In this document: piece after piece, positions 32,728 to 45,156 of the stretch
How the letters are laid out: each line of letters opens with the position of its first letter
Position numbering within the stretch: position 1 is the first letter of the stretch
NCBI RefSeq assembly: GCF_003034845.1
Contig: NZ_PZKC01000005.1
Location: 243,163 to 307,162 of the forward strand
DNA length: 64,000 nucleotides
Origin: Pseudothauera lacus
GTDB lineage: Bacteria; Pseudomonadota; Gammaproteobacteria; Burkholderiales; Rhodocyclaceae
Direction of reading: 5' to 3'
Position numbers and translations under genes: made by a program
Notes under the pieces: model-generated
The model's input: the letters and a program-made list of their open reading frames with translations, nothing else
What the model was told of the DNA's origin: nothing
The model's database searches: none

Positions 32728-33663
32728 CTAGTCGATTCCCAGTGCCCCGCCGATGGCCAGCGGCAGGCGTTCGTCGTCGCTGTCGAGGGCGTCGGCAGCG
32801 CTGCATAGCTGCGCCGCGCCGGCGCGCTCGGCGGCAATGCCCAGTGCGGTGGCGGCGTAGCCGGCGAGGCGGTCGAGTCCGGGGTGGGTGCCGGGCAGCA
32901 GCAGGCGCTTCACCGGGGCGTGGCCGAAGTGGCTGTCATAGTAGTCCATGGTGCGCTGCACTTCGAGGGCGATGCGGTCGTCGATGTCCGACCATGTGCT
33001 CAGCCCGCCGTCCTCTCCGCTGCTGCCACCCTGGCCCAGGCTGCGCAGGCCGTGGTCGAGCGCGCGCGCCATGTAGAAACGGTCGTCGCGGCAGATCGCC
33101 AGCATCCCGCGCTGGGCCTGCAGGTAGAGCACGGCGGTGGTTTCACTGGCGGCCAGTGCGCGGCTGACCAGATTGCGCAGGGCAAACTCGGGGATGTCGA
33201 TGCGCACCAGCTCCAGCCCGGCGGCGCCGAGTTCGGCAAGGCGCGTCTTCAGCAGGGTGCGGCGGGCGGCCACCACCTGCACCGGTTCGATACGCTTCTG
33301 GCGTGCGGGTGGGGTTTCGAAGAAATCGATCACCGCTTCCGCGGGGGAGTATTCGAGGAGGTCCTTGAGTTTCCAGCGCAGGGCGGCGCGCAGCTCTTCG
33401 GCGGGTACCTCGGGGCGCTCGAGCTGGTGGATGCCGTAGCTGCCGTGTTCCAGGACCAGGGCCGTGGGCGCGCCTTGCAGCGAATGAGCGGCCACCCAGC
33501 CAGCGAGCTCTGCGACGTTGCCGGCGAACACCGACAGCAGTTGCGGGCGCTGGCCGTCGCTGCGGCGCAGGGCCAGCGCGAGCACGCCCTCGGCATCGAT
33601 GACAACCCCGACCTGGTCGAGGCTGGTGCCTCTTCTCCTGCTGCGGAAAAGTTTGCCCAACAA
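32728..33663 (-). CDS. mshI: MSHA biogenesis protein MshI (PilM-like)
   Basis: A 311-residue cytoplasmic protein of the actin-like PilM/GspL-cyt fold, lacking a membrane helix. Segments such as VGVVIDAEGVLALALRR and AALRWKLKDLLEYSPAEAVIDFF match MshI. It recruits the PilN-like subunit through the INL peptide of the next gene. It is the first gene of the msh transcript: upstream is a 462-base divergent region. mshH, which precedes mshI in Vibrio, is absent. Confidence 0.9.
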   Translation of the reverse strand: MLGKLFRSRRRGTSLDQVGVVIDAEGVLALALRRSDGQRPQLLSVFAGNVAELAGWVAAHSLQGAPTALVLEHGSYGIHQLERPEVPAEELRAALRWKLKDLLEYSPAEAVIDFFETPPARQKRIEPVQVVAARRTLLKTRLAELGAAGLELVRIDIPEFALRNLVSRALAASETTAVLYLQAQRGMLAICRDDRFYMARALDHGLRSLGQGGSSGEDGGLSTWSDIDDRIALEVQRTMDYYDSHFGHAPVKRLLLPGTHPGLDRLAGYAATALGIAAERAGAAQLCSAADALDSDDERLPLAIGGALGID

Positions 33664-34125
33664 GCTCGCTGTGCTCCTCGTGTAAGACGATTACTGGCAG
33701 TGGCACGCAGTGCCGATTATGCATCCGATTTTGCATATTATTGCGATCTTCGGACTTTGGTGATAGCTGAAGACCGTCATTGCATCAACAAAACAGCAGC
33801 TTGGCGGAACTATTTCACATTTTGCCTGAAATACGTAGACACATTGCTCCCTTACTCGCGCATGGCGCCCCTGCCCAAGCAGGCCGCCGTGGAGTACACT
33901 CCGTGCTCGTCAGTCATGCACGCTCCGGCCCACTCCCCGAAGCCGGCGTCATGCGGGCCGCTGGCGGCCCGCTCCGCAGCAGGAGGGCGCGCGAACAGCG
34001 CCGCTCATCCACCATAACCCGAACAGCTGCGGATGTTCGCAATAGGCGAGGCGGTTGCATGCGCCCACCATTGCGCTGACGCGTACTGACGCAAGACTAC
34101 CGCACCCATTCCGAGAGGGAGAACA
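33664..34125. promoter_or_regulatory. Divergent intergenic region between mshI and maeB
   Basis: The 462 bases hold no convincing gene. The part near mshI (33680-33850) is clearly more AT-rich than its surroundings and must contain the msh promoter. It carries the inverted repeat GGCAC-N3-GTGCC (33702-33714) and, next to it, a tandem 12-mer. Towards maeB there is a palindrome GGAGT-AC-ACTCC (33891-33902) and a GC-rich hairpin near 33953-33972. No near-consensus sigma-70 promoter is obvious in either direction. The maeB ATG is preceded by GAGGGAGAACA. Confidence 0.7.
33713..33736. repeat. Tandem 12-bp repeat upstream of mshI
   Basis: CCGATTATGCAT (33713-33724) is followed directly by CCGATTTTGCAT (33725-33736), one mismatch. 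It lies 50-73 bases before the mshI start, where an activator or repressor of the pilus operon would bind. Confidence 0.7.
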
Positions 34126-36423
34126 ATGGATCAGGATTTCATCGCCGCGGCGCTCGACTATCACCGTGCACCGACGCGGGGCAAGATTTCGGTGGTGCCG
34201 ACCAAGGGCCTCACCAACCAGCGCGATCTGGCGCTGGCCTATTCGCCCGGCGTTGCCGCGGCCTGCGACGCCATCGTCGCCGATCCCGCCGAGGCGCGCG
34301 AGCTCACCAGCCGTGGCAACCTGGTGGCGGTGATCACCAACGGCACCGCGGTGCTGGGGCTGGGCAACATCGGCCCGCTGGCCTCCAAGCCGGTGATGGA
34401 AGGCAAGGGCTGCCTGTTCAAGAAGTTCGCCAACATCGACGTCTTCGACATCGAACTGGCAGAGAACGACCCCGACAAGCTGATCGACATCATCGCCGCG
34501 CTGGAACCCACACTCGGTGGTGTGAACCTTGAGGACATCAAGGCGCCGGAGTGCTTCTACATCGAGCAGAAGCTGCGCGAGCGCATGAAGATCCCCGTCT
34601 TTCACGACGATCAGCACGGCACCGCGATCATCTCCGCGGCCGGCCTGATCAACGGCCTGAAGCTGATCGGCAAGGATATCGGCAAGGTCAAGCTGGTGTG
34701 CTCCGGCGCCGGCGCCGCGGCCATCGCCTGCCTTGACCTGATGGTGGGCCTGGGGCTGAAGCGCGAGAACGTCTTCGTGTGCGACTCCAAGGGCGTCATC
34801 TACCAGGGCCGCGACGAGAAGATGGAGGCCAACAAGGCGCGCTACGCCCAGGTCACCGACGCGCGCACCCTGGCCGACGCCATCGTCGGCGCGGACGTCT
34901 TCCTTGGACTGTCCACCGCCGGCGTGCTGAAGCCCGAGATGGTGCAGAAGATGGCTGCGCAGCCGCTGATCTTCGCGCTCGCCAACCCCAATCCGGAGAT
35001 TCTTCCCGCCGACGCCAAGGCGGTGCGCCCGGATTGCATCATTGCCACCGGCCGTTCCGACTTCCCGAACCAGGTCAATAACGTACTGTGCTTCCCCTTC
35101 ATCTTCCGTGGTGCGCTCGACGTCGGCGCCAGCACCATCAACGAGGAGATGAAGCTGGCTTGCGTGAAGGCGATCGCCGAACTCGCCCAGGCCGAGCAGA
35201 ACGACATCGTCGCCTCCGCCTACGGTGGTGCGGAACTGTCCTTCGGCCCCGAGTACATCATTCCAAAGCCCTTCGATCCGCGCCTGATCGTCAAGATCGC
35301 TCCGGCAGTGGCCCGTGCGGCGATGGACTCCGGCGTGGCCACCAAACCGATCGAGGACTTCGACGCCTACGTCGCCAGCCTCACCGACTTCGTCTACCAG
35401 TCCGGCATCATCATGAAGCCGGTGTTCTCCGCCGCCAAGCGCGTGCCGCTGGCGCAGAAGCGCGTGGTGTACGCCGAAGGCGAGGATGAGCGCGTGCTGC
35501 ACGCCGCCCGCGTGGTGATCGACGAAGGCCTGGCGCGGCCCATTCTCATTGGCCGTCCCGGCGTGATCGAGATGCGCATCAAGAAGATCGGCCTCAATCT
35601 GGTGCCGGAGCGCGATTTCGACATCGTCAACCCGGAGTCCGACCCGCGCTACCGCGAACTCTGGCAGGAGTACTACCGCCTGATGAGTCGCGACGGCGTC
35701 ACCCCGGACATCGCCAAGGCCAAGATGCGTCGCGACACCACGCTGATCGGCTGCATGCTGCTGCGTACCGGCGATGCCGATGCGCTGGTGTGCGGCACTT
35801 TCGGCACCTACGACTACCACCTCAAGCAGGTCCAGGACGTCATCGGCCTCAAGCCCGGCTGCAAGCAGTTCGCGGCGATGAACATCCTGCTCCTGCCCAA
35901 GCGCGTGCTGGCGGTTACCGACACCTATGTGAACGAGAGCCCCAACGCCGAGGAAGTGGCCGAGATCGCCCGCATGGCAGCCGACGAACTGCGCCGCTTC
36001 GGCATCGAACCGCGCCTGGCGCTGCTCTCGCACTCCAACTTCGGCAGTTCCTCGTCGGCCTCGGCGCGCAAGATGCGTGCAGCGCGCGACATCCTGCGTG
36101 TCTCCGAACCGGATCTGCTTTGCGATGGCGAGATGCACGGCGACGCCGCGCTGAGCGCCGAGATCCGCGCCAAGGTGCATCCGGAATCCACCCTGCAGGG
36201 CGAAGCCAACCTGCTGGTGATGCCCAACCTCGACGCCGCCAACATCTCCTTCAACCTGATGAAGATCGCCAACGGCGATGGCGTTTCGGTGGGCCCGATG
36301 CTGCTCGGCGCCGCACTGCCGGTACACATCCTCACCCCTTCGGCGACCGTCCGCCGGCTGGTTAACATCACCGCGGTATCGGTGGTGGATGCCGCCGAAC
36401 AGCGCCTGCAAGCCCAGGGCTGA
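34126..36423 (+). CDS. maeB: NADP-dependent malic enzyme with phosphotransacetylase-like domain
   Basis: A 765-residue MaeB-type protein. Residues about 1-425 are the malic enzyme (oxidative decarboxylation of malate to pyruvate), with [31 protein letters not shown] and a nucleotide-binding [15 protein letters not shown]. Residues about 430-765 are a phosphotransacetylase-like domain that is usually inactive and acts as an acetyl-CoA-responsive regulator. The length is standard. The gene is monocistronic, with a strong ribosome-binding site and its own terminator just downstream. Confidence 0.96.
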   Translation: MDQDFIAAALDYHRAPTRGKISVVPTKGLTNQRDLALAYSPGVAAACDAIVADPAEARELTSRGNLVAVITNGTAVLGLGNIGPLASKPVMEGKGCLFKKFANIDVFDIELAENDPDKLIDIIAALEPTLGGVNLEDIKAPECFYIEQKLRERMKIPVFHDDQHGTAIISAAGLINGLKLIGKDIGKVKLVCSGAGAAAIACLDLMVGLGLKRENVFVCDSKGVIYQGRDEKMEANKARYAQVTDARTLADAIVGADVFLGLSTAGVLKPEMVQKMAAQPLIFALANPNPEILPADAKAVRPDCIIATGRSDFPNQVNNVLCFPFIFRGALDVGASTINEEMKLACVKAIAELAQAEQNDIVASAYGGAELSFGPEYIIPKPFDPRLIVKIAPAVARAAMDSGVATKPIEDFDAYVASLTDFVYQSGIIMKPVFSAAKRVPLAQKRVVYAEGEDERVLHAARVVIDEGLARPILIGRPGVIEMRIKKIGLNLVPERDFDIVNPESDPRYRELWQEYYRLMSRDGVTPDIAKAKMRRDTTLIGCMLLRTGDADALVCGTFGTYDYHLKQVQDVIGLKPGCKQFAAMNILLLPKRVLAVTDTYVNESPNAEEVAEIARMAADELRRFGIEPRLALLSHSNFGSSSSASARKMRAARDILRVSEPDLLCDGEMHGDAALSAEIRAKVHPESTLQGEANLLVMPNLDAANISFNLMKIANGDGVSVGPMLLGAALPVHILTPSATVRRLVNITAVSVVDAAEQRLQAQG

Positions 36424-36446
36424 TCCCGCAGGGCGCGCACGCGCAC

Positions 36447-36494
36447 ACAACGGCGCCACCTTCGGGTTTCCGAGAGTGGCGCCGTTGTCCTTTC
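36447..36494 (+). terminator. Rho-independent terminator of maeB
   Basis: ACAACGGCGCCAC (36447-36459) pairs perfectly with 36476-36488 around a 16-base loop and is followed by CCTTTCT. It lies 24 bases after the maeB stop. Confidence 0.85.
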
Positions 36495-36543
36495 TGCCGT
36501 GATAATCCACGCCATCCGCCACCCCAGACAGAGGAGACAGACC

Positions 36544-37518
36544 ATGCCCCAGGCCATCCGCTTTCACCGCACCGGCGGCCCTGAAGTGCTGCAGTGGGAG
36601 GCCGTCGATGTCGCCGCGCCGGGCCCCGGCGAGGCGCGGGTGCGCCACCATGCGGTGGGTCTGAACTACATCGATACCTACCACCGCAGCGGCCTCTACC
36701 CGGTACCGCTGCCCTCGGGCATCGGCCTCGAAGGCGCGGGTGTGGTCGAGGCGGTGGGCGAAGGGGTGACCGATCTCAGCGCCGGCGACCGCGTGGCCTA
36801 TGCCGGCGGCGCGCTGGGCGCCTACGCCGAGGTGCGCAACATCGCCGCCGACCGCCTGGTGAAGCTCCCCGCCGCGCTGTCCTTCGAACAGGGCGCGGCG
36901 ATGATGCTGCAGGGTCTCACCGCGCAATACCTGCTGCGCCGCACCTACCGCGTGCAGGCCGGCGACACCATTCTCATCCACGCCGCGGCCGGCGGCGTCG
37001 GCCTCATCGTCTGCCAGTGGGCCAAGGCACTCGGCGCCACGGTGATCGGTACCGTCGGCTCCGACGAGAAGGCCGCACTGGCGCGCGCGCACGGTTGCGA
37101 CCACCCCATCGTCTACACCCGCGAGAAGTTCGCCGAACGGGTGCGCGAAATCACCGGCGGCGCCGGCGTGCCGGTGGTGTACGACTCGATCGGCGCGGAC
37201 ACCTTCATGGATTCGCTGGCCTGCCTGCGCCCGCTCGGCACCATGGTGCTGTTCGGCGCCGCCTCCGGTCCGGTGCCGCCCTTCGACATCGGCCTGCTCG
37301 CCAGGATGGGCTCGCTCTTCCTCACCCGCCCGACGCTGTTCACCTATACCGCAGGCCGCGAGGATCTGCTCGCCATGGCTGCCGAGCTCTTCGCCGTGGT
37401 GGCGGGCGGGCAGGTGAAGATAGAAGTCAATCAGCGTTTCGCGCTTGCCGACGCGGCCGCCGCCCACGGTGCGCTGGAAGGGCGCCGCACCACCGGTTCG
37501 ACTATCCTGCTGCCATGA
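36544..37518 (+). CDS. NADPH:quinone oxidoreductase (zinc-independent MDR family)
   Basis: A 324-residue medium-chain dehydrogenase/reductase of the quinone oxidoreductase (QorA) class, lacking the zinc ligands of alcohol dehydrogenases. Family segments are GLNYIDTYHRSGLYP and the nucleotide-binding HAAAGGVGLIVCQWAKALGA. It reduces quinones or related enals with NADPH. Start ATG 36544 is preceded by CAGAGGAGACAG; an upstream in-frame ATG at 36499 lies within the maeB terminator leader and is less likely. The stop overlaps the next start as ATGA. Confidence 0.93.
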   Translation: MPQAIRFHRTGGPEVLQWEAVDVAAPGPGEARVRHHAVGLNYIDTYHRSGLYPVPLPSGIGLEGAGVVEAVGEGVTDLSAGDRVAYAGGALGAYAEVRNIAADRLVKLPAALSFEQGAAMMLQGLTAQYLLRRTYRVQAGDTILIHAAAGGVGLIVCQWAKALGATVIGTVGSDEKAALARAHGCDHPIVYTREKFAERVREITGGAGVPVVYDSIGADTFMDSLACLRPLGTMVLFGAASGPVPPFDIGLLARMGSLFLTRPTLFTYTAGREDLLAMAAELFAVVAGGQVKIEVNQRFALADAAAAHGALEGRRTTGSTILLP

Positions 37519-37874
37519 GACGCCACTTCCTGCATGTCCTGCTGATCGGCTGCCTGGCGGCGGCCTTGCCCGCCGCCCATGCACAGGGCGCGCTGACGCC
37601 GGCCCAGAGTGCGTGGGCGAAGGCGGAGAGCCGCAACGTCGAGGATCGCTTCGTCGCCGAGGTTGCCGCCATCGTCGGCGTGCCCGCGGCACGGGTGCGC
37701 GAGGCGATGCCCGACGAGCGCCGCATCACCGCAACGGTGGCGCGTCTGCTGGCGGCCCTTGAGCAGGATCTCGGAGAGCCGCTGGGCGAAGCCCGGAAGG
37801 CCGCCATCCATGCCGCCGACGAACGTCGCAAGCGCGAGCTGGCGGCCATCGGGGCGCGCGCGGCGCAGCGCTAA
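37515..37874 (+). CDS. Small secreted protein of unknown function (119 aa)
   Basis: I do not recognise a family. Residues 1-24 form a clear Sec signal peptide (FLHVLLIGCLAAALPAAHA-QG). The mature 95 residues are charged and helical (ALTPAQSAWAKAESRNVEDRFVAEVAAIVG), with no cysteine, so the protein is probably a soluble periplasmic helical bundle. It is translationally coupled to the quinone oxidoreductase (ATGA overlap). The linkage suggests co-expression, not necessarily shared function. Confidence 0.8.
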   Translation: MRRHFLHVLLIGCLAAALPAAHAQGALTPAQSAWAKAESRNVEDRFVAEVAAIVGVPAARVREAMPDERRITATVARLLAALEQDLGEPLGEARKAAIHAADERRKRELAAIGARAAQR

Positions 37875-38012
37875 GGGTGAGCGCGGCGCTCTTGTGCGGC
37901 GCAAAAAGTTTCGAATTGCAACACACCATGCGCGTACTCAGCGGCTATGGTTAACGGATGACGCCGCCCTTGCGGAGGCACTATCCCTTCCCACAGTCAC
38001 GGAGAACACAGC

Positions 38013-39497
38013 ATGGAACAGAGCACGATGTGGAGTACGCTGGGCGCGACGCTGGGCGGCAGCCTGCCGACCGTCCTGGGCGCCCTGGCCATCCTGGCCA
38101 TCGGCTGGTTTGCCGCCGTCAGCCTGCGCGCCCTGGTGCGGCGGCTGCTGATCGTCGCCCGCGTCAACGAACGCCTCGCCAGCACCACCGGGCAGGCCTT
38201 CGACGTCGAAAAGGCGGGCGCGCTGACGGTGTTCTGGCTGGTCCTACTGGTCACCCTCATCGCGGTGCTCAACGCCCTCGACCTGCAGACCGTTTCGGCG
38301 CCCTTCGCTGCACTGCTCGAGCGCATCACCACCTATCTGCCCCATCTGCTCGCCGGCACGGTCCTCACCGTGGTGGCCTGGGTGGTGGCCACGGTGCTGC
38401 GCGCACTGACGCGCAAGGCGCTCGCCGCCACTACCCTCGATGACCGCCTGGCCGCCGAAGCGGGCATGGAGCCGATGAGTGCCAATCTCGCCAACGTACT
38501 GTTCTGGCTGGTGATCCTGCTCTTCCTGCCTGCCGTGCTTGGTGCCTTCCAGCTCCACGGCCTGCTCGAACCGGTGCAGGGCATGATCGACCAGGCACTG
38601 TCCATGGTGCCCAACATCTTCGCTGCGGCGGTAATCGGTTTCGTCGGCTGGCTGGTCGCCAGCGTGCTCCGCGGACTGGTCTCCAACCTGCTCGCGGCGG
38701 CCGGCGCCGACAAGCTCGGTGGCAGCGTGGGGCTGGCGGAGACGGTGAAGGTTTCCCGCCTCGCCGGCATCCTGGTGTTCATCCTGGTCTTCGTGCCCAG
38801 CCTCATCGCCGCCCTCGATGCGCTCAAGGTCGAGGCGGTGTCCGGCCCCGCCATCGACATGCTGCAGCAGTTCTTCAATGCCGTGCCGCACATTCTCGCC
38901 GCGGCGGTGATCCTCACCGTGACCTGGTTCGTTGCGCGCTTTGCCGCCGGGCTGGCGGCGAAGCTGCTCGCCGGCATCGGCTTCGACCTGCTGCCGGGGC
39001 GTCTGGGCTTTGCCCACGCCTTCAAGGGTGAGCTCACCGCCTCGGTGCTGGTCGGCCGCCTGGTGCTGTTCTTCGCCATGCTGTTCGCCACCGTCGAGGC
39101 TGCCAACCGCCTCGGCTTCACCCAGGTGAGCGACATCGTTGCGCTGTTCATCCAGTTCGGTGGCGACATCCTCCTCGGCGGAGTGATCCTGGTGATCGGT
39201 TTCTGGCTCGCCAATCTCGCCCACGATGCCATCAACAACGCCAGCGGCGAGCACACCGGCGGCCTTGCGCGCGTCGCCCGTGTTGCCATCCTCGGCCTGG
39301 TGCTGGCGATGGGCCTGCGGGCGATGGGGATTGCCGACGACATCGTCAACCTCGCCTTCGGCCTGACGCTGGGCGCGGTGGCCGTTGCCGTGGCGCTGTC
39401 CTTCGGGCTCGGCGGGCGTGAAGCCGCCGGCCGCCAGATGGAGCACTGGCTGGCGCAGTGGCGCAAGGAAGCCCCCAAGGACGTGCGCAGGGACTGA
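38013..39497 (+). CDS. Mechanosensitive-channel-related membrane protein of five TM-helix repeats
   Basis: A 494-residue polytopic protein made of five repeats of about 91 residues. Each begins with a proline- or glycine-started amphipathic helix near residues 19, 110, 200, 292 and 384 (PTVLGALAIL, PHLLAGTVLT, PNIFAAAVIG, PHILAAAVIL, GDILLGGVIL). Each is followed by W or F plus Ala-rich helix and a second membrane segment. This matches the conserved TM-helix module found in some MscS-family channels. The MscS beta domain itself is not visible: after the last repeat comes a short amphipathic tail. It is usually annotated as a mechanosensitive channel, but gating function is unproven. ACGGAGAACACAGC supports the start. 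Confidence 0.8.
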   Translation: MEQSTMWSTLGATLGGSLPTVLGALAILAIGWFAAVSLRALVRRLLIVARVNERLASTTGQAFDVEKAGALTVFWLVLLVTLIAVLNALDLQTVSAPFAALLERITTYLPHLLAGTVLTVVAWVVATVLRALTRKALAATTLDDRLAAEAGMEPMSANLANVLFWLVILLFLPAVLGAFQLHGLLEPVQGMIDQALSMVPNIFAAAVIGFVGWLVASVLRGLVSNLLAAAGADKLGGSVGLAETVKVSRLAGILVFILVFVPSLIAALDALKVEAVSGPAIDMLQQFFNAVPHILAAAVILTVTWFVARFAAGLAAKLLAGIGFDLLPGRLGFAHAFKGELTASVLVGRLVLFFAMLFATVEAANRLGFTQVSDIVALFIQFGGDILLGGVILVIGFWLANLAHDAINNASGEHTGGLARVARVAILGLVLAMGLRAMGIADDIVNLAFGLTLGAVAVAVALSFGLGGREAAGRQMEHWLAQWRKEAPKDVRRD

Positions 39498-39557
39498 TAT
39501 GCTGTCCCCCGTTCCGTGCGGGCGTGGCCCCGCCCGGAACGCACGGGGGAGCGCAGC

Positions 39558-41537
39558 ATGAAGACGGACGAGGGGCGGCGTACCGGCAGGCATCAGACGC
39601 GCATCGCACGCACGGCCTATGGCTGGCTGGCGCTGCTGGTGGCGCTGCCGTTCATCCTGATCGGTGCCTATTACGCCCTTGCAGGCTTCGGGATGGCGCC
39701 TTTCCCCGGCACTGCCCGCGGCCCGATGGCGGTGCTGGGCTGGACCGGCGTCGCCTTTCTGGCCTCCGGTCTGCTACTCGCCGCGCATGCCTTGCGCGGC
39801 TTGTGGGCCGGCCGTCAGGCCGCGCGCTTGCGCAGCCGCTACGCTGACCAGCCCTGGTTGGCCGATTATCCCTGGGATACCTCGGGGGTCACCGATGATG
39901 CTGGCAGGCGCTTGGTCGAGGCGCTGGCCGGCACCTTGGCCATGGGCGCCCTGCTGGTTCCGTTCAACTGGTGGGCCTTCTTCAGCGACGAGGGCGTGCT
40001 CACCGTTCGGCTGATCACCGCCTTCTTCGATGTGATGTTGGTACTGGCTGCGGGTACCTGCCTGTACGGCTTGGCGCGTTATCTCAAGTACGGCAATGCG
40101 CGGCTCAGTTTCGCGCAGTTCCCCTTCCTGCCCGGGCGGCCGCTGCGCGTTGGGCTGGCGCCCAACCGTTGCGCCAGGCTCAGGTTGACCCTGCGCTACG
40201 TGACCGAGCAGTTCGTAAGCACGGGTAGCGGCAGCACCCGGCAGACAACCCATAAGGCGACTGCGCTCGTGGTGCGCGAGTGGACGATGGCGCCCGATCT
40301 GCGTGCGGCGCAGGCCGAGATCGAGTTCGAAATCCCGGCCGAACCCGGGCGATACACCCGCCTCACCGCAGCACCCGATGTGCACTACTGGGAACTGGTG
40401 GTCGAGGCGAGTGAGCCGGGCATCGACTTCCACGCCGCATTCGCGTTGCCGGTGTACCGCTGCGATGCCGCGCAGGTGTCGGCCCCCCTCCGCCGCGGGG
40501 CGGTGCCGCGCGCGCGCTTTCTTGCCCCCTACGCCTTCGAACTCGGTCTGCCGGTGGCGCTGCTGGTGGGGCTGGGGGCGCTGTGGTGGGTGGCACCGCA
40601 GCCCGTCGAGCAGGCTGCCGAGGCGTTGCGTGGGCAGGTGCGGGGCCTCCACGTGCAGCATCTGCTTACCCCCACCAAGGTGATCGATCGCGATGCGATG
40701 GCCTTGCAGGTGCAAGCCGACGGCGTGGTCTGGGCGCTGGGCAAATACGCGCTGGTGCGCATCGAGGGCGACGAACTACGCACCGTGCTCGACCCGCAGA
40801 TCTATCGGGCACGCTTCGAGGGGCGCGCTGACGCCATGTCAACCTTCCTGGTCGGCGACGGGGACGAACTCTGGCTCGGCACCTGGTACGGCGAGTTGCT
40901 GTACCACCGTGCCGGGCAGTGGGTGCGGCTTTCGGCGCGCGAGGCGCCGCTGGGCCGGCGGATTGAGGCCTTGCTGATCCACGCTGGCGAGCTCCTGGTG
41001 GGGGGCGGGGATGGCTTGTGGCGCTACCGCACCGATGGCGGCCTGACGCAGGTTGCCGAACTGGGGACGAGCCAGGTGAGCGCCCTGGTGGATGACGGCG
41101 CGGGGGGCGTCTTCGCGGCCGGCAAGGATGGAGTGTGGCGCTTGAGGGATGGCCGCTGGCAGCGCTGGTGGCAAGGTGAGCAGGCGCGCGGCGGGATCGG
41201 CGCGCTCCACCGCACCGAGGACGGCGGCCTGCTGCTTGGCAGCAATGTCGGGCTGTTGGTGCTGGACGAGACGGGGCGCTTGTTGCGGCACGAACTGCAG
41301 GGCGAACGGGTGCGGGCGATCGCGCGCGTCGCGGACCGCGTGTGGGTGGCTGGCTGGGATGGCGGGTTGTACGCTTGGGAGCAGGGGCGCTGGCTGGTGC
41401 TGGACGAGCGCGGCGGTCTGCCGCGCAACACGCTTAGTGCGATTGCCGGAGACGGTGCCGGTACGCTGTGGATCGCGGTCTACGGCGCGGGACTCAGCAG
41501 GGCGTCGGCCGCGGCCCTGCTGGCGGCGATGCGCTGA
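39558..41537 (+). CDS. Membrane-anchored beta-propeller protein of unknown function
   Basis: A 659-residue protein I do not recognise. Four hydrophobic helices lie at about 21-45, 58-82, 122-145 and 150-172. A mainly beta soluble segment follows (about 185-340), then a fifth helix (about 345-367). The C-terminal 290 residues are propeller-like repeats of the ligand-binding two-component-regulator type (GDELWLGTWYGELLYHRAG, GAGGVFAAGKDGVWRL, VWVAGWDGGLYAWEQG). No kinase, cyclase or DNA-binding domain follows the propeller. GGGGGAGCGCAGC precedes the ATG at 39558. It may be a surface sensor, but no signalling partner is adjacent. Confidence 0.8.
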   Translation: MKTDEGRRTGRHQTRIARTAYGWLALLVALPFILIGAYYALAGFGMAPFPGTARGPMAVLGWTGVAFLASGLLLAAHALRGLWAGRQAARLRSRYADQPWLADYPWDTSGVTDDAGRRLVEALAGTLAMGALLVPFNWWAFFSDEGVLTVRLITAFFDVMLVLAAGTCLYGLARYLKYGNARLSFAQFPFLPGRPLRVGLAPNRCARLRLTLRYVTEQFVSTGSGSTRQTTHKATALVVREWTMAPDLRAAQAEIEFEIPAEPGRYTRLTAAPDVHYWELVVEASEPGIDFHAAFALPVYRCDAAQVSAPLRRGAVPRARFLAPYAFELGLPVALLVGLGALWWVAPQPVEQAAEALRGQVRGLHVQHLLTPTKVIDRDAMALQVQADGVVWALGKYALVRIEGDELRTVLDPQIYRARFEGRADAMSTFLVGDGDELWLGTWYGELLYHRAGQWVRLSAREAPLGRRIEALLIHAGELLVGGGDGLWRYRTDGGLTQVAELGTSQVSALVDDGAGGVFAAGKDGVWRLRDGRWQRWWQGEQARGGIGALHRTEDGGLLLGSNVGLLVLDETGRLLRHELQGERVRAIARVADRVWVAGWDGGLYAWEQGRWLVLDERGGLPRNTLSAIAGDGAGTLWIAVYGAGLSRASAAALLAAMR

Positions 41538-41655
41538 GCAGGCGATGTGGGTGGTGCCCGGGTTGCCGGCGTGGCGGGCGTGTCAGCTCGCGGTGTCCTG
41601 CCCGGGCGCTGCAGACAGAACCGAAGCGTGTGCCGTGCTCGGGTAAAATCGCCCC

Positions 41656-45146
<3,491 letters not shown>

Positions 45147-45156
<10 letters not shown>

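Noticed and set aside
33698..33720. A possible sigma-54 promoter (TGGCACG) upstream of mshI
   Set aside because: The required TTGC at the correct distance is missing; the GGCAC is better explained as half of an inverted repeat.
33949..37692. A minus-strand open frame of about 1250 codons opposite maeB and the quinone oxidoreductase
   Set aside because: Same antisense artefact; it crosses several certain plus-strand genes and a terminator.
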